This document shows, piece after piece, positions 35,716 through 43,937 of a stretch of DNA of 64,000 nt. Positions within the stretch are counted from its first letter, which is position 1. Every line of letters begins with the position of its first letter. This DNA is from Rhodococcus sp. 1163 (GTDB lineage Bacteria; Actinomycetota; Actinomycetes; Mycobacteriales; Mycobacteriaceae). Under the pieces are notes generated by a model. It had not been told where the DNA came from. It saw only the letters and a program-made list of their open reading frames with translations, and searched no databases. Location of the stretch: the NCBI RefSeq assembly GCF_002091985.1, contig NZ_MKKX01000038.1:310001-374000 (forward strand), given 5' to 3'. Position numbers and translations under genes: made by a program.

Positions 35716-36164
35716 AGGCGATCGACCGCTGCCTTCGCCTCACGCAACGAAAGCTCGGATCGAGCGCGCAAAAGCTTGATGGCGGAAATTGTGTTGCCTT
35801 CGGCCTTGAGAGTGCGCAGCCTGGGGATGATGTCCGCCCAAGCAGAGCTATCCACTCCTGATGCATCAGTCGTGGCGCCGAGCGTGGGGATAGGGTTTCC
35901 TCGCCCGACGGACTCGACTACATCCTTGGCTTCTTGGAGTCCTGCGCCGGTTCTTTCGCGGAACAACTTGATCGCGTGGATCTTCTTCTTTTCCCCCACG
36001 AGGCGATATATGTCTTCGCGCGCCGAGTGGTCCAAACCGGCGAGCATCAATTGTGTTGTGGCAGCGGCGTTCTTGGCTGGACTCTTGCGCGCGAGGAGCC
36101 ACACCGCGAGCACTGCGGCATCGATGAGGACCAATGCGACGATGAACCATCCCCAGGTGGGCAT
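35712..36164 (-). CDS. Membrane-anchored protein with two L7/L12 C-terminal-like motifs
   Basis: A 150-residue protein. Residues 4-26 form one transmembrane helix followed by Arg-Lys, so the rest should be cytoplasmic. Two helical segments resemble the EF-G/EF-Tu contact part of ribosomal L7/L12: residues 61-85 (KIHAIKLFRERTGAGLQEAK) and 124-148 (NTISAIKLLRARSELSLREA), both with the IK-xx-R-x6-L-x-EAK pattern. The linker is about 38 residues. Function unknown; it could tether translation factors at the membrane or merely use the fold for another contact. It is cotranscribed with the GNAT gene (ATGA overlap). Confidence 0.8.
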   Translation of the reverse strand: MPTWGWFIVALVLIDAAVLAVWLLARKSPAKNAAATTQLMLAGLDHSAREDIYRLVGEKKKIHAIKLFRERTGAGLQEAKDVVESVGRGNPIPTLGATTDASGVDSSAWADIIPRLRTLKAEGNTISAIKLLRARSELSLREAKAAVDRL

Positions 36165-36258
36165 GGTTCTAAGTAGAACACCTCATCTGAAAGTCGACAG
36201 TAGGCGGCATGACGATTGCATAACGACGAGCGCGAGCGCGCCCGGGCGGCCATGCGCC

Positions 36259-36933
36259 CTAACTCCAGGACCCCGCGTCGAAGAATTCGAGTGCGTTCTC
36301 GAGAACCAGGCCGGCGACTCCGTACTTTTTGGCCGACAGATCGTGGCCTGCACCGGAAATCTCGATCGTGGCGGTATGAGCAGGCATCAACGCGATTGCA
36401 TCGGATAGCTCGGCGGGTGAACCGAACGGGTCCTTTGTGCCGTGTACGAACATCGTTCGAGTGCGCAGCTGGGGGAGATGCGCAGTGCGTGCCTTCTCCG
36501 GTTTTCCGGGCGGGTGCAACGGATACGACATCAGAATCAGCCCATCGACCAGTTCTGGCTGTTCGGCGACGAGCATCGATGCCTGCCGACCCCCGTACGA
36601 ATGGCCACCGAGCAGAATGGGGCCGCGGCGCAGCCTGCGGAGGTACGTCACAGCTGTTTCGATCGACGCGCGGTCCGCATCGGCCTTCGACGGATGCGGG
36701 GGACCGGACGGCTTTCGCCGTCGGAACGCCAGATCGAAGCGTAGAACAGTGAATCCTCGCGCCGACCACGCATCGGCTGAAGCAGCAAGGAGCGGAGCAT
36801 CGAAGTTTCCACCTGCGCCGTGAGTGAGTGCGAGAGAACCCACCGAGCGTCCCGACGGCGTGTGCAGGAAGCCGCGCACCTCGGCTTCATCGACGAACTC
36901 GGGCACGTCGACATCGTCGGATTCTTCGGTCAT
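36259..36933 (-). CDS. Alpha/beta hydrolase (dienelactone hydrolase/KANL3-Tex30-like)
   Basis: A 224-residue cytoplasmic hydrolase. The nucleophile elbow is GGHSYGGRQ (Ser near residue 115), the acid is in VHGTKDPFG and the base in GAGHDLSAKK, so the triad is complete. LTHGAGGNFDAPLL forms the oxyanion side. Members of this group have poorly known substrates. The ATG overlaps the stop of the upstream small gene by four bases. Confidence 0.83.
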   Translation of the reverse strand: MTEESDDVDVPEFVDEAEVRGFLHTPSGRSVGSLALTHGAGGNFDAPLLAASADAWSARGFTVLRFDLAFRRRKPSGPPHPSKADADRASIETAVTYLRRLRRGPILLGGHSYGGRQASMLVAEQPELVDGLILMSYPLHPPGKPEKARTAHLPQLRTRTMFVHGTKDPFGSPAELSDAIALMPAHTATIEISGAGHDLSAKKYGVAGLVLENALEFFDAGSWS

Positions 36934-37193
36934 TCGTTCCGGTCGTCGGCCGTCGACGTGCTGTCGGCGGTGTCCTCGGAATGGTCTTCTTTCAAGTTTC
37001 CCTCGTCATCGACCATGTCAGCGAAGGCCGTACCCGACACCATTCCGTTGGTGCCAGGAAGAACAATCGTCGGTCTTGAACCCGGGTCGTACTTGGCATC
37101 GATGCCGGCCACCTCCTCTTCCGCACGCTTGTGCGCGTCGGAACTGATCTGAGGTTCGCTACCCTCGGTGCTCGGTTGGTTGTCGTCGGCCAT
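36930..37193 (-). CDS. Small acidic hypothetical protein
   Basis: An 87-residue, strongly acidic protein that I do not recognise. The middle holds YDPGSRPTIVLPGTNGMVSG, which looks conserved rather than random; both ends are Asp/Glu/Ser/Thr-rich and probably disordered. No cysteine, no membrane segment. AAAGGA stands 9 bases before the ATG as a Shine-Dalgarno. The stop overlaps the following hydrolase start (ATGA), so the two are coupled, which supports it being a real gene. Confidence 0.65.
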   Translation of the reverse strand: MADDNQPSTEGSEPQISSDAHKRAEEEVAGIDAKYDPGSRPTIVLPGTNGMVSGTAFADMVDDEGNLKEDHSEDTADSTSTADDRNE

Positions 37194-37296
37194 CGCAGGC
37201 GTCCTTTCGATCGCGGGCTGGAAATCCAGAGTGCACGTCTATGACGTGCATCACCACTCGCGATCGGCGGTAAACATCTCGGCAGACCTGAAGACA

Positions 37297-37329
37297 CAAA
37301 AAAGACCCCGGCCGCATCGGCCGGGGTCT
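37297..37329 (-). terminator. Rho-independent terminator after the tRNA cluster
   Basis: A perfect 12-bp stem (agaccccggccg / cggccggggtct) with a 3-base loop, followed on the minus strand by a run of six T. It ends the Gly-Cys-Val tRNA transcript. Confidence 0.92.
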
Positions 37330-37336
37330 ATTCGTA

Positions 37337-37411
37337 TGGTGCGCGATACTGGGATTGAACCAGTGACCTCTTCCGTGTCAGGGAAGCGCTCTCCCGCTGA
37401 GCTAATCGCGC
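37337..37411 (-). tRNA. tRNA-Val (GAC)
   Basis: Cloverleaf on the minus strand with acceptor GCGCGAT/ATCGCGC, D arm GCTC..GAGC, anticodon loop CTGACAC with anticodon GAC, and T arm with GGTTCAATCC. The CCA end is encoded, unlike the two tRNAs upstream in the same transcript. Confidence 0.95.
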
Positions 37412-37452
37412 AAGATCAGAAGTTGAAGGTCGGGAACCTTCGCTTCGTTACG

Positions 37453-37523
37453 AGGTGGAGACGGGAATCGAACCCGTGTGCACGGCTTTGCAGGCCGTTG
37501 CCTCACCACTCGGCCACTCCACC
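37453..37523 (-). tRNA. tRNA-Cys (GCA)
   Basis: Cloverleaf on the minus strand with acceptor GGTGGAG/CTCCACC, anticodon stem CGGCC/GGCCG-type enclosing anticodon GCA (CTGCAAA), T loop TTCGATT and a T discriminator. CCA is not encoded. Confidence 0.94.
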
Positions 37524-37542
37524 AACGGGCCCTAGTCCCTCG

Positions 37543-37614
37543 AGCGGATGACGGGATTCGAACCCGCGACCCTCACCTTGGCAAGGTGATGCGCTACCAC
37601 TGCGCCACATCCGC
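37543..37614 (-). tRNA. tRNA-Gly (GCC)
   Basis: Cloverleaf on the minus strand with acceptor GCGGATG/CATCCGC, anticodon stem CACCT/AGGTG enclosing GCC, T loop TTCGAAT and a T discriminator. First gene of the three-tRNA transcript; CCA is not encoded. Confidence 0.95.
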
Positions 37615-37656
37615 ATGCTCCTCAGAGGCAGTTGCTCTCTCTGCGGTGCGGTCAAA

Positions 37657-37686
37657 ACATTAGACCAACGGCAGACGAACTCACAA
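37657..37686 (-). promoter_or_regulatory. Promoter of the Gly-Cys-Val tRNA cluster
   Basis: On the minus strand TTGTGA (37681-37686) and TAATGT (37657-37662) are 18 bases apart and about 43 bases before tRNA-Gly. This is the best -35/-10 pair in the window, as expected for a stable RNA operon. Confidence 0.6.
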
Positions 37687-37806
37687 ATCACGTGGTCAGA
37701 GGCCGGTTTGAGTGGGTCGAGCTGCGTGGAACGGTCATGAAGGGCTCAGTGGACGACGTCCTCCGGATGAAGTCAGGGCGATTCGGGATTCATTGGGGGC
37801 TTCTGT

Positions 37807-37812
37807 TAATGT
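37807..37812 (+). promoter_or_regulatory. -10 box TAATGT for the plus-strand tRNA-Val
   Basis: TAATGT lies 29 bases before tRNA-Val (CAC), the same hexamer as used by the divergent tRNA cluster. No good -35 box is seen. Confidence 0.45.
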
Positions 37813-37841
37813 TCTGCCTCGTTCGGCGAGAGTCGAAACAC

Positions 37842-37913
37842 GGTCCCGTGGCTCAGTGGGAGAGCGTCCGCTTCACACGCGGAAGGTCGCTGGTTCGATC
37901 CCAGCCGGGACCA
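37842..37913 (+). tRNA. tRNA-Val (CAC)
   Basis: Cloverleaf with acceptor GGTCCCG/CGGGACC, D arm GCTC..GAGC, anticodon stem CCGCT/GCGG region with anticodon CAC, T arm CTGGTTCGATCCCAG and discriminator A. It reads GUG, complementing the GAC tRNA on the other strand. Followed directly by a terminator. Confidence 0.95.
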
Positions 37914-37920
37914 CAAGATT

Positions 37921-37960
37921 GCAACAAGCCCCCTGCCCTTACGGGTTGGGGGCTTGTTGC
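37921..37960 (+). terminator. Terminator after tRNA-Val (CAC)
   Basis: A perfect 13-bp stem (gcaacaagccccc / gggggcttgttgc) with a 14-base loop that can pair further (ccc/ggg). It starts 8 bases after the tRNA. Confidence 0.88.
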
Positions 37961-38020
37961 ATGTTCGGGTCGTTTCATGTTCCGGAGTCGTATGTTCCGA
38001 GCGCGAGTTCCGGATTCGTC

Positions 38021-38026
38021 TAATCT
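38021..38026 (+). promoter_or_regulatory. -10 box TAATCT, leaderless start of the PGPGW gene
   Basis: TAATCT, six bases (gggacg) and the GTG of the membrane protein gene. Confidence 0.55.
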
Positions 38027-38032
38027 GGGACG

Positions 38033-38491
38033 GTGGCAGCCGACGACGTTCGCACCGATCAGGCGGAGATCGATAACGAGGGCAGTGTTCTCGACCGACT
38101 TTCCCAACGGAGGCAGCGACTTCGCGACAAGATCGGGTCGAATGCGGCGCTCGACCTGACCTATCGCATCGTGGTCGGTGTCGTCGGGCTTGCAGTCCTG
38201 GTTCTCGGCATCATTGCGATCCCGTATCCGGGCCCGGGCTGGCTGATCGTCTTCGCCGGGTTGGGGATCCTCGCATCCGAATTCACCTGGGCGCATCGGC
38301 TCCTACAGTTCGCCCGCGGGAAGTACGACGCGTTCATGGATTGGTTCTCGCGACAGCCGATCGCAACCAGGGCAGCTGGGGTGCTGTTCACCGCAGGTGT
38401 GGTCCTTGCGACGCTGTGGTTGATCGGTGGTCTGTATCTGGTCGCCGGTTGGGTCGGGCCGGACTGGCAATGGCTGGCGAGCCCACTCTGA
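38033..38491 (+). CDS. PGPGW (TIGR02611-type) transmembrane protein
   Basis: A 152-residue membrane protein. After a charged, probably helical N-terminus of 50 residues comes a first helix (YRIVVGVVGLAVLVLGIIAI) directly followed by the diagnostic YPGPGW and a second helix; a third hydrophobic stretch lies near the C-terminus (GVLFTAGVVLATLWLIGGLY). The family is widespread in actinobacteria and has no known function. It stands between the tRNA-Val gene and thrS on the same strand with its own leaderless promoter. Confidence 0.85.
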   Translation: MAADDVRTDQAEIDNEGSVLDRLSQRRQRLRDKIGSNAALDLTYRIVVGVVGLAVLVLGIIAIPYPGPGWLIVFAGLGILASEFTWAHRLLQFARGKYDAFMDWFSRQPIATRAAGVLFTAGVVLATLWLIGGLYLVAGWVGPDWQWLASPL

Positions 38492-38532
38492 CCATGCAGG
38501 CCGGAGTGAGTTAAGAGTCCGAAGTGAGTTCC

Positions 38533-38581
38533 CGATAGGCTGTCCTTCGGTCTCACCAGACCGATATGACCTATCGAGGAG
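38533..38581 (+). promoter_or_regulatory. Nested inverted repeats before thrS
   Basis: Outer arms cgatagg (38533-38539) and cctatcg (38570-38576) enclose a hairpin tcggtct (38547-38553) / agaccga (38558-38564). The thrS Shine-Dalgarno GAGGAG (38576-38581) begins at the last base of the outer stem. A possible -10, TAGGCT (38536-38541), overlaps the left outer arm, so that arm may not be transcribed. Confidence 0.4.
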
Positions 38582-38590
38582 TACATCACC

Positions 38591-40654
38591 GTGACCATGC
38601 CCGTAACAGACGTCTCACCCGCCCGCATCATGGTGCCGGCTGGAACGACCGCTGGAACGGCGTTACGGGACACAGGTCTCCCCAACAAGGGGCCCGACGC
38701 CATCGTGGTGGTCCGAGATGCCGAAGGTCGCCTTCGTGATCTGTCGTGGGCTCCTGAGGGTGATGCCGAGGTCGAGCCGGTGGCCGCGAACACCGAAGAC
38801 GGTCGAAGCGTCATTCGTCATTCGGCCGCACACGTCCTCGCGCAGGCCGTCCAAGAGCTCTTTCCGGACGCCAAACTCGGAATCGGTCCGTTCATCAAGG
38901 ACGGCTTCTACTACGACTTCGACGTGAAGACTCCTTTCACTCCCGAAGATCTGACTGCTCTCGAGAAGAAGATGAAGCAGATCGTCAAGGCCGGCCAGCG
39001 ATTCTCGCGGCGGTTGTACGAGTCGATCGAGCAGGCACGCGAAGAACTCGCAGACGAGCCGTACAAGCTCGAGCTCGTGAACGACAAGTCCGGCATCGAC
39101 GATCCCGAGATCATGGAAATCGGCGGCGGTGAACTCACCGCGTACGACAACTTGAATCCCCGAACCGGAGAACGCATCTGGGGGGATTTGTGCCGCGGGC
39201 CGCATATCCCGACGACCAAATACGTGCCGGCGTTCAAATTGACTCGTAGCTCCGCCGCATACTGGCGCGGAAACCAGGACAACGCGGACCTGCAGCGGAT
39301 CTACGGCACTGCCTGGGAGTCGACCGAGGCGCTGGACAAGCACCTCGAGCTGCTGGCGGAAGCCGAGCGCCGAGACCACCGCAAGTTGGGTTCGGAGCTC
39401 GACTTGTTCAGCTTCCCGGACGAGCTGGGCTCCGGTCTTCCGGTTTTCCACCCGAAGGGTGGCGTGATCCGAAACGAGCTCGAGAACTACTCACGACAGC
39501 GTCATATAGAAGAGGGCTACGAGTTCGTCAACACTCCGCACATCACCAAGGGACATCTGTACGAGGTTTCCGGCCATTTGGATTGGTACCGCGACGGCAT
39601 GTTCCCCGCGATGCATCTCGACGCCGAACTCGATGAGGACGGCGAGGTGCGCAAGCCCGGCCAGGATTACTACCTCAAGCCGATGAATTGCCCGATGCAC
39701 AACTTGATCTTCCGCTCGCGTGGTCGGTCGTATCGGGAATTGCCACTGCGCATGTTCGAATTCGGGTCGGTGTATCGCTACGAGAAGTCCGGTGTGATTC
39801 ACGGACTCACTCGAGTGCGCGGAATGACCCAGGATGATGCTCACATCTTCTGCACACGGGATCAGATGCACGAAGAGCTTACTCGGGCACTTGAATTCGT
39901 GCTCGGCCTCCTGAAGGATTACGGGCTCGACGAGTTCTATCTCGAACTGTCGACCCGTAACCCGGAGAAGTCCGTGGGAAGCGACGAGGTGTGGGAGGAG
40001 GCAACTAATACTCTCGCCGAGGTCGCGGCCGCATCGGGCCTGGACTTGGTGCCGGATCCCGGCGGTGCCGCGTTCTACGGCCCGAAGATCTCGGTGCAGG
40101 CCAGGGACGCTCTCGGTCGAACCTGGCAGATGTCGACCATCCAACTCGATTTCAACTTGCCCGAGAGGTTCGAGCTCGAGTACACCGCGTCCGGTGGCGC
40201 CAAAGAGCGTCCGGTCATGATTCACCGGGCTCTGTTCGGCTCTATCGAGCGATTCTTCGGCCTTCTGACAGAGCATTACGCTGGCGCGTTCCCAGCGTGG
40301 CTGTCACCGGTACAGGTCGTCGGCATCCCCGTCGCCGAAGTCCATCAAGACCATTTGTTCTCCGTGGTTGCCGACTTGAAGAAGCTCGGGATTCGTGCGG
40401 AGGTCGACGCTAGCGACGACCGGATGCAGAAGAAGATCTTCAACCAGACCGCACAGAAGGTTCCTTTCATGCTTCTGGCAGGGGAGCGCGACGTCGAGGC
40501 AGGCGCTGTCAGTTTCCGATTCCGTGACGGCACCCAGGTCAACGGTGTCCCGACAGCTGATGCGGTAACGCTGATTGCCGACTGGATCACCGCACGCACC
40601 AACACATCTCCTACTGCCGCGCTCTTTCTTCCCGACACTTCAGGAGTGAGCTGA
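38591..40654 (+). CDS. thrS: Threonyl-tRNA synthetase
   Basis: A 687-residue class II synthetase that charges tRNA-Thr. Domains in order: a TGS-like N-terminus, the editing/SAD domain with [18 protein letters not shown] (residues about 75-92) and its HxxxH-type metal site, the catalytic core with [13 protein letters not shown] (zinc Cys), [14 protein letters not shown], and the motif 3 [14 protein letters not shown], then the anticodon-binding domain. Length and motifs are normal. GTG start with GAGGAG upstream; an ATG two codons later is an alternative. It opens a run of six closely spaced genes that continues through pimA. Confidence 0.96.
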   Translation: MTMPVTDVSPARIMVPAGTTAGTALRDTGLPNKGPDAIVVVRDAEGRLRDLSWAPEGDAEVEPVAANTEDGRSVIRHSAAHVLAQAVQELFPDAKLGIGPFIKDGFYYDFDVKTPFTPEDLTALEKKMKQIVKAGQRFSRRLYESIEQAREELADEPYKLELVNDKSGIDDPEIMEIGGGELTAYDNLNPRTGERIWGDLCRGPHIPTTKYVPAFKLTRSSAAYWRGNQDNADLQRIYGTAWESTEALDKHLELLAEAERRDHRKLGSELDLFSFPDELGSGLPVFHPKGGVIRNELENYSRQRHIEEGYEFVNTPHITKGHLYEVSGHLDWYRDGMFPAMHLDAELDEDGEVRKPGQDYYLKPMNCPMHNLIFRSRGRSYRELPLRMFEFGSVYRYEKSGVIHGLTRVRGMTQDDAHIFCTRDQMHEELTRALEFVLGLLKDYGLDEFYLELSTRNPEKSVGSDEVWEEATNTLAEVAAASGLDLVPDPGGAAFYGPKISVQARDALGRTWQMSTIQLDFNLPERFELEYTASGGAKERPVMIHRALFGSIERFFGLLTEHYAGAFPAWLSPVQVVGIPVAEVHQDHLFSVVADLKKLGIRAEVDASDDRMQKKIFNQTAQKVPFMLLAGERDVEAGAVSFRFRDGTQVNGVPTADAVTLIADWITARTNTSPTAALFLPDTSGVS

Positions 40655-40656
40655 CA

Positions 40657-41199
40657 ATGCCCGAACACGATGCGGCGATCGTCGACACCGGTCTCGGTCA
40701 TCCCGATCGTCTGCAACGGTTGTGGACGCCGCATCGGATGTCGTACATAGCCGAGGCGCCCGGGGCGAAAAATCAGTCGAGCGAACCGTTCTCCGACATT
40801 CCGCAGATGAGTGACGAGGATGGTCTTGTCGTGGCGCGGGGTGAGCAGGTCTATGCCGTGCTCAATCTCTATCCGTACAACCCCGGGCACACGATGGTCG
40901 TGCCGTACCGGCGTGTGGCCGCACTCGAGGATCTCACCTCCGCCGAGAGCGCCGAATTGATGGAGTTCACTCAGCACACCATTCGCGTGATCAAAAGGGT
41001 GTCGCGGCCACACGGCTTCAACGTGGGTCTCAACCTGGGTGCTGCTGCCGGCGGTTCGTTGTCCGAGCATCTGCATCAGCACATCGTTCCCCGATGGGGA
41101 GGCGATGCGAACTTCATCACCGTGATCGGCGGCACCAAGGTGATGCCTCAGTTGCTACGCGAGACTCGTGCTCTGCTGGCATCGGCATGGAACGAATGA
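40657..41199 (+). CDS. HIT-domain protein, Ap4A phosphorylase type
   Basis: A 180-residue protein with the histidine triad HLHQHIVPRW near residue 145. Rv2613c, its counterpart by position, is an Ap4A phosphorylase, so cleavage of diadenosine tetraphosphate is the best guess; Ap4A is a by-product of aminoacyl-tRNA synthetases, which makes the position two bases after thrS sensible. GHTMVVPYRRVAALEDLT is the nucleotide-binding side of the fold. The conserved N-terminus contains RLWTPHRMSYI. Confidence 0.9.
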   Translation: MPEHDAAIVDTGLGHPDRLQRLWTPHRMSYIAEAPGAKNQSSEPFSDIPQMSDEDGLVVARGEQVYAVLNLYPYNPGHTMVVPYRRVAALEDLTSAESAELMEFTQHTIRVIKRVSRPHGFNVGLNLGAAAGGSLSEHLHQHIVPRWGGDANFITVIGGTKVMPQLLRETRALLASAWNE

Positions 41200-41224
41200 G
41201 TCGGCGCGGCGACGGGACGTCGTC

Positions 41225-41908
41225 ATGCTGAGTGTCTTCGGACGGGCGTCGGTATCGAAGCTGACCGCCCCGCTGGGTAAGGCGCTGAACAGCACCGGGC
41301 TGACACCCAACTCCGTGACGCTGATCGGAACGGTCGCGACAGTGACGGCCGCGGTGACGCTCTTCCCGGGCGGCTACCTGTGGTGGGGATCAGTCGTCAT
41401 CACGTTGTTCGTCTTGTTCGACATGCTCGACGGTGCAATGGCTCGGGCCAGAGGCGGTGGCACCAAGTACGGTGCGGTTCTCGACGCCACCTGCGACCGG
41501 GTCGCCGATGGTGCCATTTTCGGTGGACTTGCGTGGTGGGCGGTGTTCACCGAGAACGACAAGCCATTGCTGATCGCAACGCTGATCTGCCTCGTGACTT
41601 CGCAGGTCATCTCCTACGCCAAGGCGCGCGCCGAAGCATCAGGTCTGTCTGCCGACGGTGGTTGGATAGAACGCCCGGACCGTCTGGTGATCGTGCTCGT
41701 CGGCGCCGGATTGACCGGTGTCGGTCGCCATTTCGACATTCCTTGGCTACAGAGCCTTATCTATCCAGCGATGTGGATTCTCGCAGTGGCGAGTGTGGTG
41801 ACAGTCTTTCAGCGAGTACTCGCCGTACGGCGTTCCGAGGGCGCACGCGAGATCATCTTCCCGCCGACCACGCCGCCCGAAGCCGGATCCGATGGGAAGG
41901 CCGAATAG
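41225..41908 (+). CDS. pgsA: Phosphatidylinositol phosphate synthase
   Basis: A 227-residue membrane enzyme of the CDP-alcohol phosphotransferase family. It joins CDP-diacylglycerol and inositol 3-phosphate, the first step of phosphatidylinositol and mannoside synthesis in mycolic-acid actinobacteria. All metal-binding aspartates are present: Asp66, Asp69, Asp87 and Asp91 in the stretch DMLDGAMARA...GAVLDATCD. About six transmembrane helices. The ATG at 41225 is chosen because it fits the family N-terminus. Followed by the acyltransferase gene after two bases and then by pimA. Confidence 0.93.
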   Translation: MLSVFGRASVSKLTAPLGKALNSTGLTPNSVTLIGTVATVTAAVTLFPGGYLWWGSVVITLFVLFDMLDGAMARARGGGTKYGAVLDATCDRVADGAIFGGLAWWAVFTENDKPLLIATLICLVTSQVISYAKARAEASGLSADGGWIERPDRLVIVLVGAGLTGVGRHFDIPWLQSLIYPAMWILAVASVVTVFQRVLAVRRSEGAREIIFPPTTPPEAGSDGKAE

Positions 41909-41910
41909 AG

Positions 41911-42816
41911 ATGACGCTCGTCGAGCGCGCCACCGATGCCGGGTATGCCGCAGGGTGGCGAGTAGTTCGAGCGCTTCCGGACCCGTTGGCTCGGAAGCTG
42001 TTCGACAAGGGTGCCGATGTCGCTGCACGTCGCGGCGGTGGCCCGGAGCAACTGCGAAAAAACCTGGGCCGAGTGCTCGGTGTGCACCCGAACCTGGTGC
42101 CGGACGAGTTGATTCGTGACAGCGTCCGATCGTATGCCCGTTACTGGCGTGAAGCGTTTCGGCTGCCGTCGATGGATTTGAACTCCCAGGCCGCGGTCAT
42201 CGACAAGTGTGTTTACGGGCGCGAGCATCTCGATGCCGCACTGAGTGCGGGTTCCGGGGCGGTGCTCGCTCTGCCGCACAGTGGGAATTGGGACATGGCA
42301 GGGATGTGGTTGGTCCGCACCTATGGTCGTTTCGCCACTGTCGCGGAACGACTGAAGCCAGAATCGCTGTATCAGCGGTTCGTCGACTACCGCGAAGGCC
42401 TCGGATTCGAGATATTTCCGCTCAGCGGGGGAGAAACCCCACCCTTCGCTGCATTGTCGGAGCGGCTTCGAGCCAACGGGGTCGTCTGCTTGCTCAGTGA
42501 ACGAGACCTGGCGAAACATGGTGTGCCGGTCTCGTTCTTCGGAGAACAGACCCGGATGGCAGCCGGGCCTGCGAAGCTCGCCGTCGATACCGGGGCACAC
42601 CTGCTACCGGTACACGGTTACTTCGACGGTGACGGCTGGGGTTTCACCATCTCACCTCGCATCGACGTCAGCGAGGGTGTCTCCGCTGCCACTCAGGCGC
42701 TCGCCGATTCGTTCGCCTCGCAGATCGCCGAGCACCCAGCGGACTGGCACATGTTGCAACCCCTGTGGATGTCCGACCTTTCGGAGAAGCGAAGAGCACG
42801 AATCGAGGAGTCGTGA
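41911..42816 (+). CDS. Phosphatidylinositol mannoside acyltransferase
   Basis: A 301-residue member of the HtrB/LpxL-like acyltransferases (Rv2611c type, PatA). It acylates the mannose of PIM1/PIM2 at the inner face of the membrane. The catalytic motif is PHSGNWDMAG (His-x4-Asp) near residue 125, with LLSERDLAKHGVPVSFFG as the second conserved block. The ATG lies two bases after pgsA; a longer open frame upstream overlaps pgsA in another phase and is not coding. Its stop overlaps the pimA start (GTGA). Confidence 0.9.
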   Translation: MTLVERATDAGYAAGWRVVRALPDPLARKLFDKGADVAARRGGGPEQLRKNLGRVLGVHPNLVPDELIRDSVRSYARYWREAFRLPSMDLNSQAAVIDKCVYGREHLDAALSAGSGAVLALPHSGNWDMAGMWLVRTYGRFATVAERLKPESLYQRFVDYREGLGFEIFPLSGGETPPFAALSERLRANGVVCLLSERDLAKHGVPVSFFGEQTRMAAGPAKLAVDTGAHLLPVHGYFDGDGWGFTISPRIDVSEGVSAATQALADSFASQIAEHPADWHMLQPLWMSDLSEKRRARIEES

Positions 42817-43937
42817 AGATCGGGATGGTCTGCCCGTACTCCTTCGACGTTCCGGGTGGAGTGCAAGCGCACGTACAACAACTTGCCGAAGTGTTCATCG
42901 AGCGTGGACACCGGGTCAGCGTGTTGGCACCGGCATCGGAGGAGACTTTGCTCCCGGACTTCGTCGTCTCGGCCGGTGAGGCATTGGCGATTCCGTACAA
43001 CGGCTCTGTTGCCCGCCTGCGTTTCGGACCCGTGACATATTCGAGAATCCGTCGATGGATCGGCGAGAACGATTTCGATGTTCTGCACATTCATGAGCCC
43101 AATGCGCCGAGTCTGTCGATGCTCGCCCTCAAAGCCGCCGAGGGGCCGATCGTCGCCACTTTTCATACCTCGACCACGAAGTCGTTGATACTGAGCACTT
43201 TCCAAGGGGTGCTTCGGCCCTACCACGAGAAGATCAGCGGCAGAATTGCGGTATCCGAGCTTGCTCGACGGTGGCAGGTCGAAGCCCTCGGTGGCGATGC
43301 CGTCGAGATCCCCAATGGCGTCGACGTCGCCGCGTTCGCGCACGCCCCGCTTCTGCTCGGTTATCCGCGAGCGGGGAAAACCGTGCTGTTTCTCGGGCGT
43401 TTCGACGAACCGCGTAAAGGGATGGGGGTGCTCCTCGGTGCCCTCCCGTCGCTCGTAGCGCGGCATCCCGATATCGAGATTCTCGTCGTCGGTCGCGGTG
43501 ACGAGGACAAGCTGCGGAACGAAGCAGGGGCGCTAGGCCATCATCTGAGATTCCTCGGACAGGTCGACGACGCGGAAAAGGCCTCTGCGATGCGAAGTGC
43601 AGACGTCTACTGCGCGCCGAACCTCGGTGGTGAGAGTTTCGGAATCGTGCTCGTCGAAGCGATGGCGTCGGGAACAGCGGTCGTTGCCAGTGAGCTCGAT
43701 GCGTTTCGTCGAGTGCTTCGCGACGGTGCCGCCGGGCTTCTCGTTCCGATCGGCGACTCCGAGGCGCTGGCGACCGCTGTCGACTCCTTGTTGTCCTCGG
43801 AGAGACTACGGGTCGGATTGGTCGAAGCCGCAGGTAGAGCCGTCGTCGACTACGACTGGCCGGTAGTCGCCGAACAGATCATGCGCGTCTACGAGACCGT
43901 CACCGTCGGAGGCCAGAAGGTGCGGGCCGCGAGCTGA
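42813..43937 (+). CDS. pimA: Phosphatidylinositol alpha-mannosyltransferase PimA
   Basis: A 374-residue GT4-family glycosyltransferase that transfers the first mannose from GDP-mannose to phosphatidylinositol. The N-terminal Rossmann half starts MVCPYSFDVPGGVQAHV. The C-terminal half has FLGRFDEPRKGMGVLL and the EX7E motif in GESFGIVLVEAMASGTAVV. A frame open from 42765 exists, but the GTG at 42813 has GAGGAG three to eight bases upstream and matches the known PimA N-terminus. It overlaps the acyltransferase stop, so the PIM enzymes are produced together. Confidence 0.95.
   Translation: MKIGMVCPYSFDVPGGVQAHVQQLAEVFIERGHRVSVLAPASEETLLPDFVVSAGEALAIPYNGSVARLRFGPVTYSRIRRWIGENDFDVLHIHEPNAPSLSMLALKAAEGPIVATFHTSTTKSLILSTFQGVLRPYHEKISGRIAVSELARRWQVEALGGDAVEIPNGVDVAAFAHAPLLLGYPRAGKTVLFLGRFDEPRKGMGVLLGALPSLVARHPDIEILVVGRGDEDKLRNEAGALGHHLRFLGQVDDAEKASAMRSADVYCAPNLGGESFGIVLVEAMASGTAVVASELDAFRRVLRDGAAGLLVPIGDSEALATAVDSLLSSERLRVGLVEAAGRAVVDYDWPVVAEQIMRVYETVTVGGQKVRAAS

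Noticed and set aside
38492-38590. T-box riboswitch before thrS
   Set aside because: The gap is only 99 bases, and there is no T-box UGGN bulge, no standard stem I and no antiterminator. Only the nested inverted repeats remain.
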